A stretch of 25,551 nucleotides of DNA, from assembly GCA_946478775.1 (NCBI GenBank), contig CAMLDR010000042.1, positions 1 to 25,551 on the forward strand, in the 5' to 3' direction. The translations under genes and the position numbers were made by a program. This document shows, piece by piece, positions 1-6,447 of the stretch. Origin of the DNA: an uncultured Flavobacteriales bacterium (GTDB lineage Bacteria > Bacteroidota > Bacteroidia > Flavobacteriales > Crocinitomicaceae). A model generated the notes under the pieces. It saw only the letters and a program-made list of their open reading frames with translations, ran no database searches and was not told the origin of the DNA. Each line of letters starts with the position of its first letter. Positions within the stretch are counted from its first letter, which is position 1.

Positions 1-1
1 A

Positions 2-418
2 AAGACCATCAGCACCGTCAATGACGAATGGGAATTGTTTTGGAACTTCAACATTATCAACAAAGGAGGAGTTGGCTGGCATCAATACGAATTGCCCGGG
101 TATCCGGCGTCGCACTCTTGTATGAGGCTTACGGAGAGCGATGCGAAATACCTTTACAAATGGGCAGACCAGTGGGTGCTGGCGGATAGAACGACCGTGA
201 AGGTGAAAGGAACGCCCGTCATTGTATTCGGGAATTACGATTTCAAAGCACCGAAACCGTGGCTGAAACTGGTAAACAATCCGCATGCACTGGATATTAG
301 TGAAAAGCAAATGGAAAGAATAACGGAACCCTTCTTAAATGAGATCTTGAATGAACAGGGGAACCGAATGGAATATGAATTGTGTAAAAGCGAAGAAGAA
401 CAACTAGCCGCTGAATAA
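2..418 (+). CDS. L,D-transpeptidase (YkuD) catalytic domain, 3' part only
   Basis: This is the C-terminal 138 codons of a gene that runs off the left edge; the frame is open from base 2, so the TTG at 35 is not a real start. The fragment carries the YkuD signature: a His in GVGWHQYELPG (about fragment residue 27), then S-H-S-C-M-R at about 37-42, where the Cys is the family's acyl-enzyme nucleophile. YkuD enzymes form 3-3 peptidoglycan cross-links or attach proteins to peptidoglycan in the periplasm. The usual signature is SHGCxR; here the Gly before Cys is Ser. The region after the active site is about 95 residues and charged. Family assignment is firm; the substrate and the N-terminal half cannot be seen. 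Confidence 0.85.
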   Translation, partial: KTISTVNDEWELFWNFNIINKGGVGWHQYELPGYPASHSCMRLTESDAKYLYKWADQWVLADRTTVKVKGTPVIVFGNYDFKAPKPWLKLVNNPHALDISEKQMERITEPFLNEILNEQGNRMEYELCKSEEEQLAAE

Positions 419-459
419 TATTTATTCGGGAGTTTTTACAACCCTGCTTGTTTTTTTTG

Positions 460-467
460 CATCTTTG
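460..467 (+). promoter_or_regulatory. Candidate -7 element CATCTTTG
   Basis: CATCTTTG differs at one base from the Bacteroidota -7 consensus TAnnTTTG and lies 33 nt before the ATG at 501. It overlaps the TTG at 465 that would otherwise give a longer AraC ORF, which argues for the ATG start. I see no TTG at the usual -33 spacing. Confidence 0.45.
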
Positions 468-500
468 ATAGTACCTGGAATCGTTCTCCCTTTAAGCAAT

Positions 501-1325
501 ATGAATAGTGTAAGTCTTCCGCATCCGAATAACTTCCTGGTAGTTGAGCCATTGAACTACCCGAATCCCTATGATTTTAGTATTCCGCACCGGCATGATT
601 ATTTTGAGATAATCCTGATCAGTGAAGGAGGTGGAGAGCAATTAATCGATTTCACCAAAACCGGGCTGCAGACAAATTTCGTTTACACCGTGTATCCCGG
701 ACAGGTCCATCATTTGAAAAGGGAAAAAGCAGAGGGGTTGATCCTGCAATTCAGAAAGGATATTTTTGACTTTATTTTCCCGATACAATACCACTACCTG
801 TATTTTCCACAGGCTGAGTTGCAATTGAATCCCGAAACATTTGAACACCTTTACGGTATTGCTCAAAGTATTTTATTACTCAATAAAGAACCTCAGCTAT
901 CCCGGCTATCAATCTTCAAGTCATATAGTTACCTGCAGATTGTATTGATTACCCTGATCGAACTGCATGAGCAGCATTCAGCTACGACTACCGGAAGTTT
1001 CGGAGGTAAATTTTTACAATTGCTCAGTCAGTGCATCAAAGAAAAAAGAAAAGTGGCTGACTATGCGGAAATGATGAATCTAAGCGCCGACAAATTAACT
1101 GCGCTTTGCAAAGAAGCATTTGGGACAACGCCTCTAAGATTAATCCATGAAGCACAGCTTTTGGAAATAAAACGTTTGATGGTATCCGGAAATTTGACCT
1201 TAAAAGAAATTGCGTTTGAGTTAAACTTCGACAGCACAGCCAATTTCAGTTCATTTATTAAAACAGCGACCACTTTTACGCCCTCCGAGCTGCAGGAACA
1301 GTTAAAAAACAACCTGGTACCGTAA
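501..1325 (+). CDS. AraC family transcriptional regulator
   Basis: A 274-residue cytoplasmic DNA-binding protein. The N-terminal half has the cupin-like sensor pattern of AraC regulators (FSIPHRHDYFEII near residue 25, then VYPGQVHHL), where small ligands usually bind. The last ~100 residues form the double helix-turn-helix: a first HTH around KVADYAEMMNLSADKLTALC and a second around LTLKEIAFELNFDSTANFSSFIK followed by TPSELQ. I chose the ATG at 501 because the upstream TTG at 465 sits in a -7 promoter element. The next gene encodes a T9SS-exported thioredoxin-fold protein with its own promoter, so AraC may or may not control it. Ligand and regulon are unknown. Confidence 0.9.
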   Translation: MNSVSLPHPNNFLVVEPLNYPNPYDFSIPHRHDYFEIILISEGGGEQLIDFTKTGLQTNFVYTVYPGQVHHLKREKAEGLILQFRKDIFDFIFPIQYHYLYFPQAELQLNPETFEHLYGIAQSILLLNKEPQLSRLSIFKSYSYLQIVLITLIELHEQHSATTTGSFGGKFLQLLSQCIKEKRKVADYAEMMNLSADKLTALCKEAFGTTPLRLIHEAQLLEIKRLMVSGNLTLKEIAFELNFDSTANFSSFIKTATTFTPSELQEQLKNNLVP

Positions 1326-1376
1326 ATTCAAAAGTATTTTCGGTATTTTCAAAACAGGAATCGTGTTGTATTGAGA

Positions 1377-1384
1377 TAGCTTTG
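1377..1384 (+). promoter_or_regulatory. -7 promoter element TAGCTTTG
   Basis: An exact match to TAnnTTTG, 18 nt before the ATG at 1403. It overlaps the alternative TTG start at 1382, so the shorter reading with a clean signal peptide is preferred. No convincing -33 TTG at 19-21 nt spacing. Confidence 0.55.
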
Positions 1385-1402
1385 GTGCATAACTCTCTCA
1401 AA

Positions 1403-3400
1403 ATGAAAAACTACATACTTATCTCCAAAAAAATAGCCCTGTTAGGTGCGGCCGTTTTTTTTCTTGCAACAAACCGTGTAAACGCACAGGTTTTTATTTC
1501 AGAAGACTTCAATTCGGTAAGCAACCCGGGATTACCTGCAGGCTGGACTTCTTATCCGGCCGGTCAATGGGCTACGGGCGTTCCGAATACAGTCTTATCA
1601 AATGTGATCAACATGACGAATTTATCGCTCAATAAGCCGGCACACATGAAGATTTTAGGTCTTGACGGATCGTATGCCTCTGCCGACGGAGCCATGATAG
1701 CTTCACCCACCGTTTCCATTCCGGCTTCTGCAACCAATATCATTCTGGAATATGATGTGGCATTTTTTAACACGTTTATTGGTGGCCCGCCTCCCTGTGG
1801 AGAAAGCTTGGTCTTAAGAATTTCAACAGATGGCGGAGCTAACTGGTCGGATATAGATTTTATAGACGGGCTAACCGATCCGTCTAACAGCACTTGGGAT
1901 ACCAGATCCATTTCGATGAGTGCCTACGCAGGGCAGAACAATTTTAAATTGGGCTTTCTGTATACGAATGAGGGAGGAAGTATTATTGGTGCAGCTTTCG
2001 ACAATATCAAATTAGTCAATGGAACTGACGGTACCGTTGTAGCAGCTTTTGCAGGAGACCACCCGGACCCTTCTACCGGGATTGGTTACCAGCTTTCGGG
2101 ATCAAGTACCACGCTGACCGGTACCGTTAAAAACACAGGTGCGTTAGCAATCAACAATTATTATATCAAATACAAAGCGGGTAATGGGACGGTGCAATCT
2201 TCTCCGTTAATTTCCACACCGTTAGCACCATTGTCTTCAGCAAACTTTCCGGCAGGACTCCCGGTTGCCATACCTGCGGATGGTATGCATCCCATTAAAG
2301 CATGGATAGAAGTATCAGGTGATGTGAATCATTCCAACGATACCGCTACAGCTTTAACTGTCGGTGTGCCGACTATTCCTGTGAAAAAACCGGTGTTCGA
2401 AGAAGGAACAGGCACCTGGTGCGGGTGGTGTCCGAGAGGCGCTGTATTTATGGATCATTTTGCAGCCACACATCCCAATGGACTTGCTGCCCAGGTGGCG
2501 GTTCACAACGGCGATCCGATGACCGTATCTGCTTACGAAAGCTATATGTCTAACTACATAGGAGGCTATCCCAGCATGCTAATTGACCGCACGATTGAAA
2601 AAGATCCCGGGTATATTGACAGCGCTTATATCACAGGACATAACAATTTTGGCTTTGCAGATTTCACTATCGGCACACCGATTAGCAATGGAAATGTGGT
2701 TTCAATACCTGTAACGATCAAACCGGTAGTCACTATCTCCAATCCAAAATTGGCTTTGGTAGTAACCGAGAGCAATGTTACAGGATCAGGTTTCAATTGG
2801 GCGCAGAATAATTATTATTCAGGTGGCGGAAGTGGAGTAATGGGCGGATGGGAAAATGAAGCCGGAAGTGTGGACAATGTCTATTTTCATTTCGTGGCAC
2901 GCAGCATCACCCCTGTTCCGGGAGGAACAATCGGCAGTCTGCCTGCAACATTGATAGCCAATACTACTTACAACGATACATTAACAGTAACATTGGATAA
3001 CAGCTGGAAGACAAATGACCTGCAATACATCGCATTGCTCATTAACGGGAACAATACTTCTATCATGAACAGTGCCTTCAACGCATTGCCCACTTTGTTA
3101 CCCACACTTCCGGGTACGGCAGCTGTAACAGACCCTGGAAGCAATATCGAACAGGCTGTTTTGTATCCGAATCCCGCATCAGACAAAAGCTGGCTTGCCC
3201 TTAGCATGAAAGATGCCGGAAAAGGGGTGTTGACCGTTTCCGATCTTTCAGGTAAAAAAGTCTTTGACAAAACACAACAACTGGTTGCCGGAAACAATCT
3301 CATAGAAATAGAAACCAGCCGCCTTACTGCAGGGTACTACTTCGTGAATTTTACAACCGAAAAAGCAAATGTGGTAATGAAGCTTCAGATAATTAAGTAA
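1403..3400 (+). CDS. T9SS-exported thioredoxin-fold (Omp28-like) protein
   Basis: A 665-residue secreted or surface protein. Residues 1 to about 33 are a Sec signal peptide ending VNA|QVF. Next comes a jelly-roll-like region (FISEDFNSVSNPGLPAGW) of the choice-of-anchor J type, then a beta-rich CARDB-like linker. At about residue 330 a thioredoxin-like Omp28-related domain starts with GTGTWCGWCPRG, giving a C340-x-x-C343 redox motif, and continues to IGGYPSMLIDR, a likely cis-Pro segment. The last 80 residues (586-665) start VLYPNPASDKSW and end KLQIIK, a type A T9SS sorting tail that directs outer membrane export and removal of the tail. A disulfide reductase or isomerase role at the cell surface is an inference from CxxC; many relatives are uncharacterised. 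A terminator follows directly. Confidence 0.88.
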   Translation: MKNYILISKKIALLGAAVFFLATNRVNAQVFISEDFNSVSNPGLPAGWTSYPAGQWATGVPNTVLSNVINMTNLSLNKPAHMKILGLDGSYASADGAMIASPTVSIPASATNIILEYDVAFFNTFIGGPPPCGESLVLRISTDGGANWSDIDFIDGLTDPSNSTWDTRSISMSAYAGQNNFKLGFLYTNEGGSIIGAAFDNIKLVNGTDGTVVAAFAGDHPDPSTGIGYQLSGSSTTLTGTVKNTGALAINNYYIKYKAGNGTVQSSPLISTPLAPLSSANFPAGLPVAIPADGMHPIKAWIEVSGDVNHSNDTATALTVGVPTIPVKKPVFEEGTGTWCGWCPRGAVFMDHFAATHPNGLAAQVAVHNGDPMTVSAYESYMSNYIGGYPSMLIDRTIEKDPGYIDSAYITGHNNFGFADFTIGTPISNGNVVSIPVTIKPVVTISNPKLALVVTESNVTGSGFNWAQNNYYSGGGSGVMGGWENEAGSVDNVYFHFVARSITPVPGGTIGSLPATLIANTTYNDTLTVTLDNSWKTNDLQYIALLINGNNTSIMNSAFNALPTLLPTLPGTAAVTDPGSNIEQAVLYPNPASDKSWLALSMKDAGKGVLTVSDLSGKKVFDKTQQLVAGNNLIEIETSRLTAGYYFVNFTTEKANVVMKLQIIK

Positions 3401-3450
3401 GCTGTTTTCAAAAAAAAGCTGATAGCAGCAGTTTCTTTTTTTGAACGAGA

Positions 3451-3478
3451 AGGGTTCGCTTAGGCGGATCCTTTTTTT
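3451..3478 (+). terminator. Rho-independent terminator after the T9SS thioredoxin-fold gene
   Basis: A 9-bp stem (AGGGTTCGC with GCGGATCCT, two G-U pairs) around a TTAG loop, followed by seven T. It lies 50 nt after the stop at 3400. A weaker stem-loop (GCTG-ATAG-CAGC at 3418-3429) with A and T tracts just before it may act as a first terminator. The T tract is only on the plus side, so it serves the upstream gene and not the convergent HxlR gene. Confidence 0.8.
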
Positions 3479-3593
3479 GTTCAATAAACCCTGAAACATG
3501 AAAGAAACACATTCGATTGATCGCAGCAGAACAACAAATGGAAACAACCCTGAAAATAAATGACTTTCGAAAGATTTAGGCCCGAATAATCAA

Positions 3594-3944
3594 TCAAGAC
3601 TTCGGAAATAATTTAACACGGTGGTTTTTCCCCCATTCTCTCAAAGCCGCAATAACAGTGTCCAATGATTTTCCATATTCAGACAAGTTATATTCAACAG
3701 TTACCGGAACAGTGGCGTGCACCGTTCTAATGACTAATTGATTTAGTTCCAAATCACGCAGTTCTTTCGACAACATTTTGGGAGTAATGCCTTCCACATC
3801 GCGCTCTAGTTCTTTGAACCGTTTAGTATCAAACGACAACGCAATCAGAATGGGTAACTTCCATTTTCCATTAATAATATCCAATACGTCTCGCACTGGA
3901 CGAATGTATTCAATACATTCCTTTGAAGAATCTATCTTTTTCAT
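3594..3944 (-). CDS. HxlR family winged-helix regulator (divergent to NmrA gene)
   Basis: A 116-residue MarR/HxlR-type repressor or activator. The HxlR signature is clear: INGKWKLPILIALS (25-37), FKELERDVEGITPKMLSKELRDLE (43-66, recognition helix), then the wing VPVTVEYNLSEYG. A single Cys at position 10, before the first helix, sits where redox-sensing HxlR proteins carry their reactive Cys. The frame stays open upstream to 3998, but that stretch consists of the GTATAC repeats between the divergent genes, so the Met at 3944 is preferred. The layout matches the known pairing of HxlR regulators with NmrA-like quinone oxidoreductases (ytfH/ytfG in E. coli, qorR/qor2 in Corynebacterium). It probably represses the oxidoreductase and itself until quinones or electrophiles oxidise the Cys. 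Confidence 0.9.
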   Translation of the reverse strand: MKKIDSSKECIEYIRPVRDVLDIINGKWKLPILIALSFDTKRFKELERDVEGITPKMLSKELRDLELNQLVIRTVHATVPVTVEYNLSEYGKSLDTVIAALREWGKNHRVKLFPKS

Positions 3945-3963
3945 TTTCAGTTCACTATGTTTT

Positions 3964-3996
3964 AGTATACTGGTATACTTTGGTATAGTAGTATAC
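3964..3996. promoter_or_regulatory. GTATAC-repeat operator between HxlR and NmrA genes
   Basis: Four hexamers in 33 bp: GTATAC at 3965, GTATAC at 3973, GTATAG at 3983 and GTATAC at 3991. They form two 14-bp blocks (3965-3978 and 3983-3996) that match at 12 of 14 positions and are each nearly palindromic. The spacing of 18 bp between blocks suits two dimers side by side. The site lies upstream of the NmrA -7 element and inside the 5' leader of the HxlR gene, so binding of HxlR could control both. Assignment to HxlR is by position only. Confidence 0.6.
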
Positions 3997-4005
3997 AATG
4001 TATAG

Positions 4006-4023
4006 CGAAGGTAGCTAGTTTTG
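4006..4023. promoter_or_regulatory. Divergent -7 elements of the HxlR and NmrA genes
   Basis: On the plus strand TAGTTTTG (4016-4023) matches TAnnTTTG exactly and lies 31 nt before the NmrA start. On the minus strand TACCTTCG (complement of 4006-4013) is a one-base variant pointing toward the HxlR gene, with the GTATAC operator lying downstream of it. The two boxes are only 2 nt apart, back to back. Confidence 0.5.
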
Positions 4024-4054
4024 TCATATCAGTTAATAATAAAACTAAAAAAAG

Positions 4055-4948
4055 ATGAAAGTACTAGTTTATGGTGCAGGAGGTTCGCAACAATTTCCTG
4101 TTATTCAGTCTCTTATAAGTAAGGGGGCAAAAGTGATAGCAACCACTCATCAACCCGATAAGGTTGGAATGTTGACAGATGCAGGGGCAGAAGCGCTCAT
4201 TGCAAATATGGCTGACAGGGATCGGATAGAAGAAATTACCAAAGGAATTGATGCGATTTCTTTCCTGGTTCCGTTTTTCCTGGCGAATCCATTAGACGGA
4301 TTGGATTATGCTAAAAATGTGATCGATGCTGCGGTTAAAAATGGAGTAAAACTTCTTGTTTGGAATACAAGTGGGTTCATTCTACCTGTTAAAATCGGAA
4401 ATCCTTCAATGGATGTTCGTATAGATATCAAAGATTACTTAGAAAACAGCGGACTTGCAAACATCATTATTCAACCTTCTGTTTATGCTGAGAATCTGCT
4501 GGGTCCATGGACAGCTCCATTTGTTAAAGATCAACAAAAAGTGACCTATCCAACACCCGAAGAAATGCCCGTAGGCTGGATTGCTACCAAAGATGTTGCC
4601 GCATTTGTTGCAGAAGCAATTTACAGTCCTCATTTGGCCGGAAAATCGTTTAAGGTAAGTGGTATTGAGAACCTCGTAGGGAATGAACTAGCCGGAAAAT
4701 TTTCTTTTGGATTGGATAGATCAATCAACTATAGTCAAATGCCACCAAAAGACTTCGGAAAAATTCTAGATAGTCTTTTTGGTGAAGGAGCTGGTAAAGG
4801 AGCGGAGGCAATGTATCAAGAAATTACAGACACGAAAAATTATCCGGAAATGTATAATCCGGAAATGCCAGAAGTTTTAAAACAGTTACCCATAAAAATG
4901 ACAACCATTGAAAATTGGGTTCAGCAGAATAGTGAAGCATTCAGTTGA
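4055..4948 (+). CDS. NmrA-like NAD(P)-binding oxidoreductase
   Basis: A 297-residue cytoplasmic protein of the NmrA/atypical SDR family. The N-terminal Rossmann motif is VLVYGAGGSQQFPVIQSL (GxxGxxG variant at 7-13). A second strand ends with KVIATTHQPDKV, where the residues after the strand usually select NADPH. No YxxxK dyad is evident, as in NmrA/HSCARG types that sense or slowly reduce with NAD(P)H. The middle LVWNTSGFILP and IIQPSVYAENLLGPW match the family substrate-loop region; the C-terminus is helical. The divergent HxlR gene and the operator between them suggest induction by quinones or other electrophiles, as for QorB-type reductases. A perfect terminator follows. The substrate is an inference. 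Confidence 0.85.
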   Translation: MKVLVYGAGGSQQFPVIQSLISKGAKVIATTHQPDKVGMLTDAGAEALIANMADRDRIEEITKGIDAISFLVPFFLANPLDGLDYAKNVIDAAVKNGVKLLVWNTSGFILPVKIGNPSMDVRIDIKDYLENSGLANIIIQPSVYAENLLGPWTAPFVKDQQKVTYPTPEEMPVGWIATKDVAAFVAEAIYSPHLAGKSFKVSGIENLVGNELAGKFSFGLDRSINYSQMPPKDFGKILDSLFGEGAGKGAEAMYQEITDTKNYPEMYNPEMPEVLKQLPIKMTTIENWVQQNSEAFS

Positions 4949-5005
4949 TCATATAATGAGCTTTTTAAAGCCTGATAACAAAACTGATTTCGTGATCATT
5001 GGAAT

Positions 5006-5047
5006 GCCAGAAGCACATTAAATTTGTGCTTCTGGCTTTATTTATTT
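5006..5047 (+). terminator. Rho-independent terminator after NmrA gene
   Basis: A perfect 12-bp stem (GCCAGAAGCACA with TGTGCTTCTGGC) around a 7-nt loop TTAAATT, followed by TTTATTTATTT. It ends the NmrA transcript and marks the upstream limit of the decayed gene that follows. Confidence 0.9.
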
Positions 5048-5333
5048 GCGTTCAACGAAATCTTGTGAGAAAAACAATTCAGAAAGAAAATTACAAGTTT
5101 TAAGAAATGAAATAATGGGAAAGATTAGCTCCTGACAGGTGTTTTTTGAATGGCTGTTATCAGCAGAAACGAACGTTGCGATCAAATCGCGAGCACTGTT
5201 TGTACTCTTCAAACTCACCAAAAAGTATCCGGAGTTAAAGAGCGAATTGCGAAACTGCCTGCTTGACCAGATGGACAAACATTCCAAAGACTTTCACAAG
5301 AGAGCGGTCAAACTATTAGCTGATTTATCTTAA
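5043..5333 (+). pseudogene. Decayed HEAT-like helical protein, C-terminal remnant
   Basis: One frame from about 5043 to the stop at 5333 reads as plausible protein, interrupted by a single TGA at 5133-5135. After the stop it continues as QVFFEWLLSAETN, then a helix-turn-helix-like run (ALFVLFKLTKKYPELKSEL) and a basic end (KDFHKRAVKLLADLS). The pattern of amphipathic helices resembles the last HEAT-like repeats of a larger protein. Before the stop it reads SERKLQVLRNEIMGKISS. A GTG at 5139 could start a 64-residue protein but has no promoter or ribosome-binding context. I read it as the 3' end of a gene whose 5' end is lost, with one nonsense codon (TGA where CGA would give Arg). No promoter is visible. 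Confidence 0.45.
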
Positions 5334-5360
5334 TTTCATGTTTTCAGCAAACAGAACGAT

Positions 5361-5729
5361 ATGCCAATTACAAAAACTGAAATAACAGATCTTGAAAATA
5401 AGTTGGTTGAAGCAATCACAAATGGAGATATTGATTTTTTAGATCAGGCGCTTCATGCCGATTTGTTGTTTATGGTCCCAAATGGAACCGTGATCACAAA
5501 GGAAATGGACCTGGCCTCGCACAAGGCAAGAGAAGTAATTGTTGAAGCTTTGGTTGCCAAGATTGAAGCAATCAGCATCATAGAAGAAACAGCAGTTGTT
5601 TCGGTTGTTTATGATACCAAAGGAACGATGCTGGGGAACCCGATTCAGGGACAATTTCGTTACATACGGATCTGGAAACAGTTTTCAAATGGATTGAAAG
5701 TAATCGGGGGGAGCTGTGTTCAGTTATGA
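5361..5729 (+). CDS. DUF4440 / SnoaL-like (NTF2-fold) protein
   Basis: A 122-residue cytoplasmic protein of the NTF2-like superfamily. The N-terminal helix pair (EITDLENKLVEAITNGDIDFLDQAL), the ADLLFMVPNGTVITKEMDLA segment and the C-terminal strands QFRYIRIWKQFSNGLKVIGGSCVQL match DUF4440 proteins, which form cone-shaped dimers with a hydrophobic pocket and often act on, or bind, small molecules. No catalytic residues can be assigned. It starts 27 nt after the HEAT-like remnant and ends 30 nt before the Crp-type regulator, which has its own -7 element. Two other NTF2-fold domains occur in the window (end of the protein at 6448 and the protein at 11993). Confidence 0.75.
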   Translation: MPITKTEITDLENKLVEAITNGDIDFLDQALHADLLFMVPNGTVITKEMDLASHKAREVIVEALVAKIEAISIIEETAVVSVVYDTKGTMLGNPIQGQFRYIRIWKQFSNGLKVIGGSCVQL

Positions 5730-5746
5730 AAACAACAAACAATTCC

Positions 5747-5754
5747 TACCTTTA
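5747..5754 (+). promoter_or_regulatory. -7 element TACCTTTA of the Crp-type gene
   Basis: TACCTTTA is a one-base variant of TAnnTTTG. Only five bases (GATCC) separate it from the ATG at 5760, so the transcript would begin at or next to the start codon. Confidence 0.5.
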
Positions 5755-5759
5755 GATCC

Positions 5760-6347
5760 ATGAGTGAATTTTCTCCCATTTTTGATTATGTGTCCAGATA
5801 CGTAGACCTTACAGAGGCTGAGATGGCTCATTTTGCCACTTTTTTGAAAATCACCAAGGTCAAAAAAAGACAATTCATTGTGCAGCCCGGTTTTGTTTGC
5901 AAGTACAAAAGTTATGTATTAAAAGGAGCTTTCAGAGCTTATTTAATCGATAATGAAGGAAAAGAGCATACGCTTGCCTTTGCCATTGAAGACTGGTGGA
6001 TTTCCGATTACAGCAGTTTAATTAACCAGGAACCTGCTACCTTATTTGTGGAAGCCCTGGAAGATTCCGTGTTAATTCAGATTGAATATCAAGATGAACA
6101 GCGCTTTTTGGCAGAAATCCCAAAAATGGAAAAGTTTGAAAGGATCATTACACAGCGCTCGCTGGCATTTCATCAGAAGAGGCTTCTCTCCAATTTTACC
6201 AAAACGGCTGAAGAGCGCTACGATGAGTTTATGAGCAAATATGCAGCAATTGCAAAGCGCGTTCCTCAATATGCATTAGCTTCTTATCTGGGTTTCAGCA
6301 CCGAGTATTTAAGCAAAATCCGAAATAAGAAGGTCTCGAAAAGTTGA
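5760..6347 (+). CDS. Crp/Fnr family transcriptional regulator
   Basis: A 195-residue cytoplasmic regulator. Residues 10-110 form a cyclic-nucleotide-binding-like beta barrel (RQFIVQPGFVCKYKSYVLKGAFRAYLIDNEGKEHTLAF in short blocks), without the canonical cAMP phosphate cassette, so another signal is likely. A long dimerisation helix follows (FERIITQRSLAFHQKRLLSN), then a winged helix with the recognition helix near FSTEYLSKIRNKK (179-191). This is the common Bacteroidota Crp-like form. No Fe-S cysteine cluster is present; the single Cys is at 47. The stop codon lies inside a TTGA-N6-TCAA palindrome placed 90-100 nt before the exported MBL-fold gene, so that gene is the best guess for its target. 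Confidence 0.88.
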   Translation: MSEFSPIFDYVSRYVDLTEAEMAHFATFLKITKVKKRQFIVQPGFVCKYKSYVLKGAFRAYLIDNEGKEHTLAFAIEDWWISDYSSLINQEPATLFVEALEDSVLIQIEYQDEQRFLAEIPKMEKFERIITQRSLAFHQKRLLSNFTKTAEERYDEFMSKYAAIAKRVPQYALASYLGFSTEYLSKIRNKKVSKS

Positions 6348-6379
6348 ACCAGTTCAACCGTTTTTCCTAAACCAGTTCA
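6343..6379. promoter_or_regulatory. Palindrome GTTGAAC-CA-GTTCAAC and repeated half, candidate Crp-type operator
   Basis: Bases 6343-6358 form a perfect 7-bp inverted repeat with a 2-bp spacer, containing TTGA-N6-TCAA, the arm layout of FNR/CRP-class sites. The core AACCAGTTCA recurs exactly at 6370-6379, 23 bp downstream (about two helical turns). It overlaps the stop codon of the Crp-type gene and precedes the MBL-fold gene by about 70-100 bp. Confidence 0.5.
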
Positions 6380-6447
6380 TTTTTAATAGGTGATTGTAGT
6401 CCCAATTTTGCAAAGTCAATAAGGACAAATAATCAAATCAAACAAAA

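Noticed and set aside
465..500. TTG start giving a 286-residue AraC protein
   Set aside because: The TTG is part of a -7 box (CATCTTTG) and the conserved protein starts at the ATG at 501.
1382..1402. TTG start at 1382 for the T9SS protein
   Set aside because: It lies in the TAGCTTTG -7 box; the ATG at 1403 gives a clean signal peptide.
3248..3547. Minus-strand ORF at 3248-3547 and similar long shadows (for example 22450-22899, 22966-23433)
   Set aside because: They lie opposite well-defined genes, lack family motifs, and have Ser/Phe-rich composition typical of antisense reading.
5139..5333. Independent 64-residue gene from GTG
   Set aside because: No promoter or ribosome-binding context, and the frame upstream of the TGA continues the same protein character.
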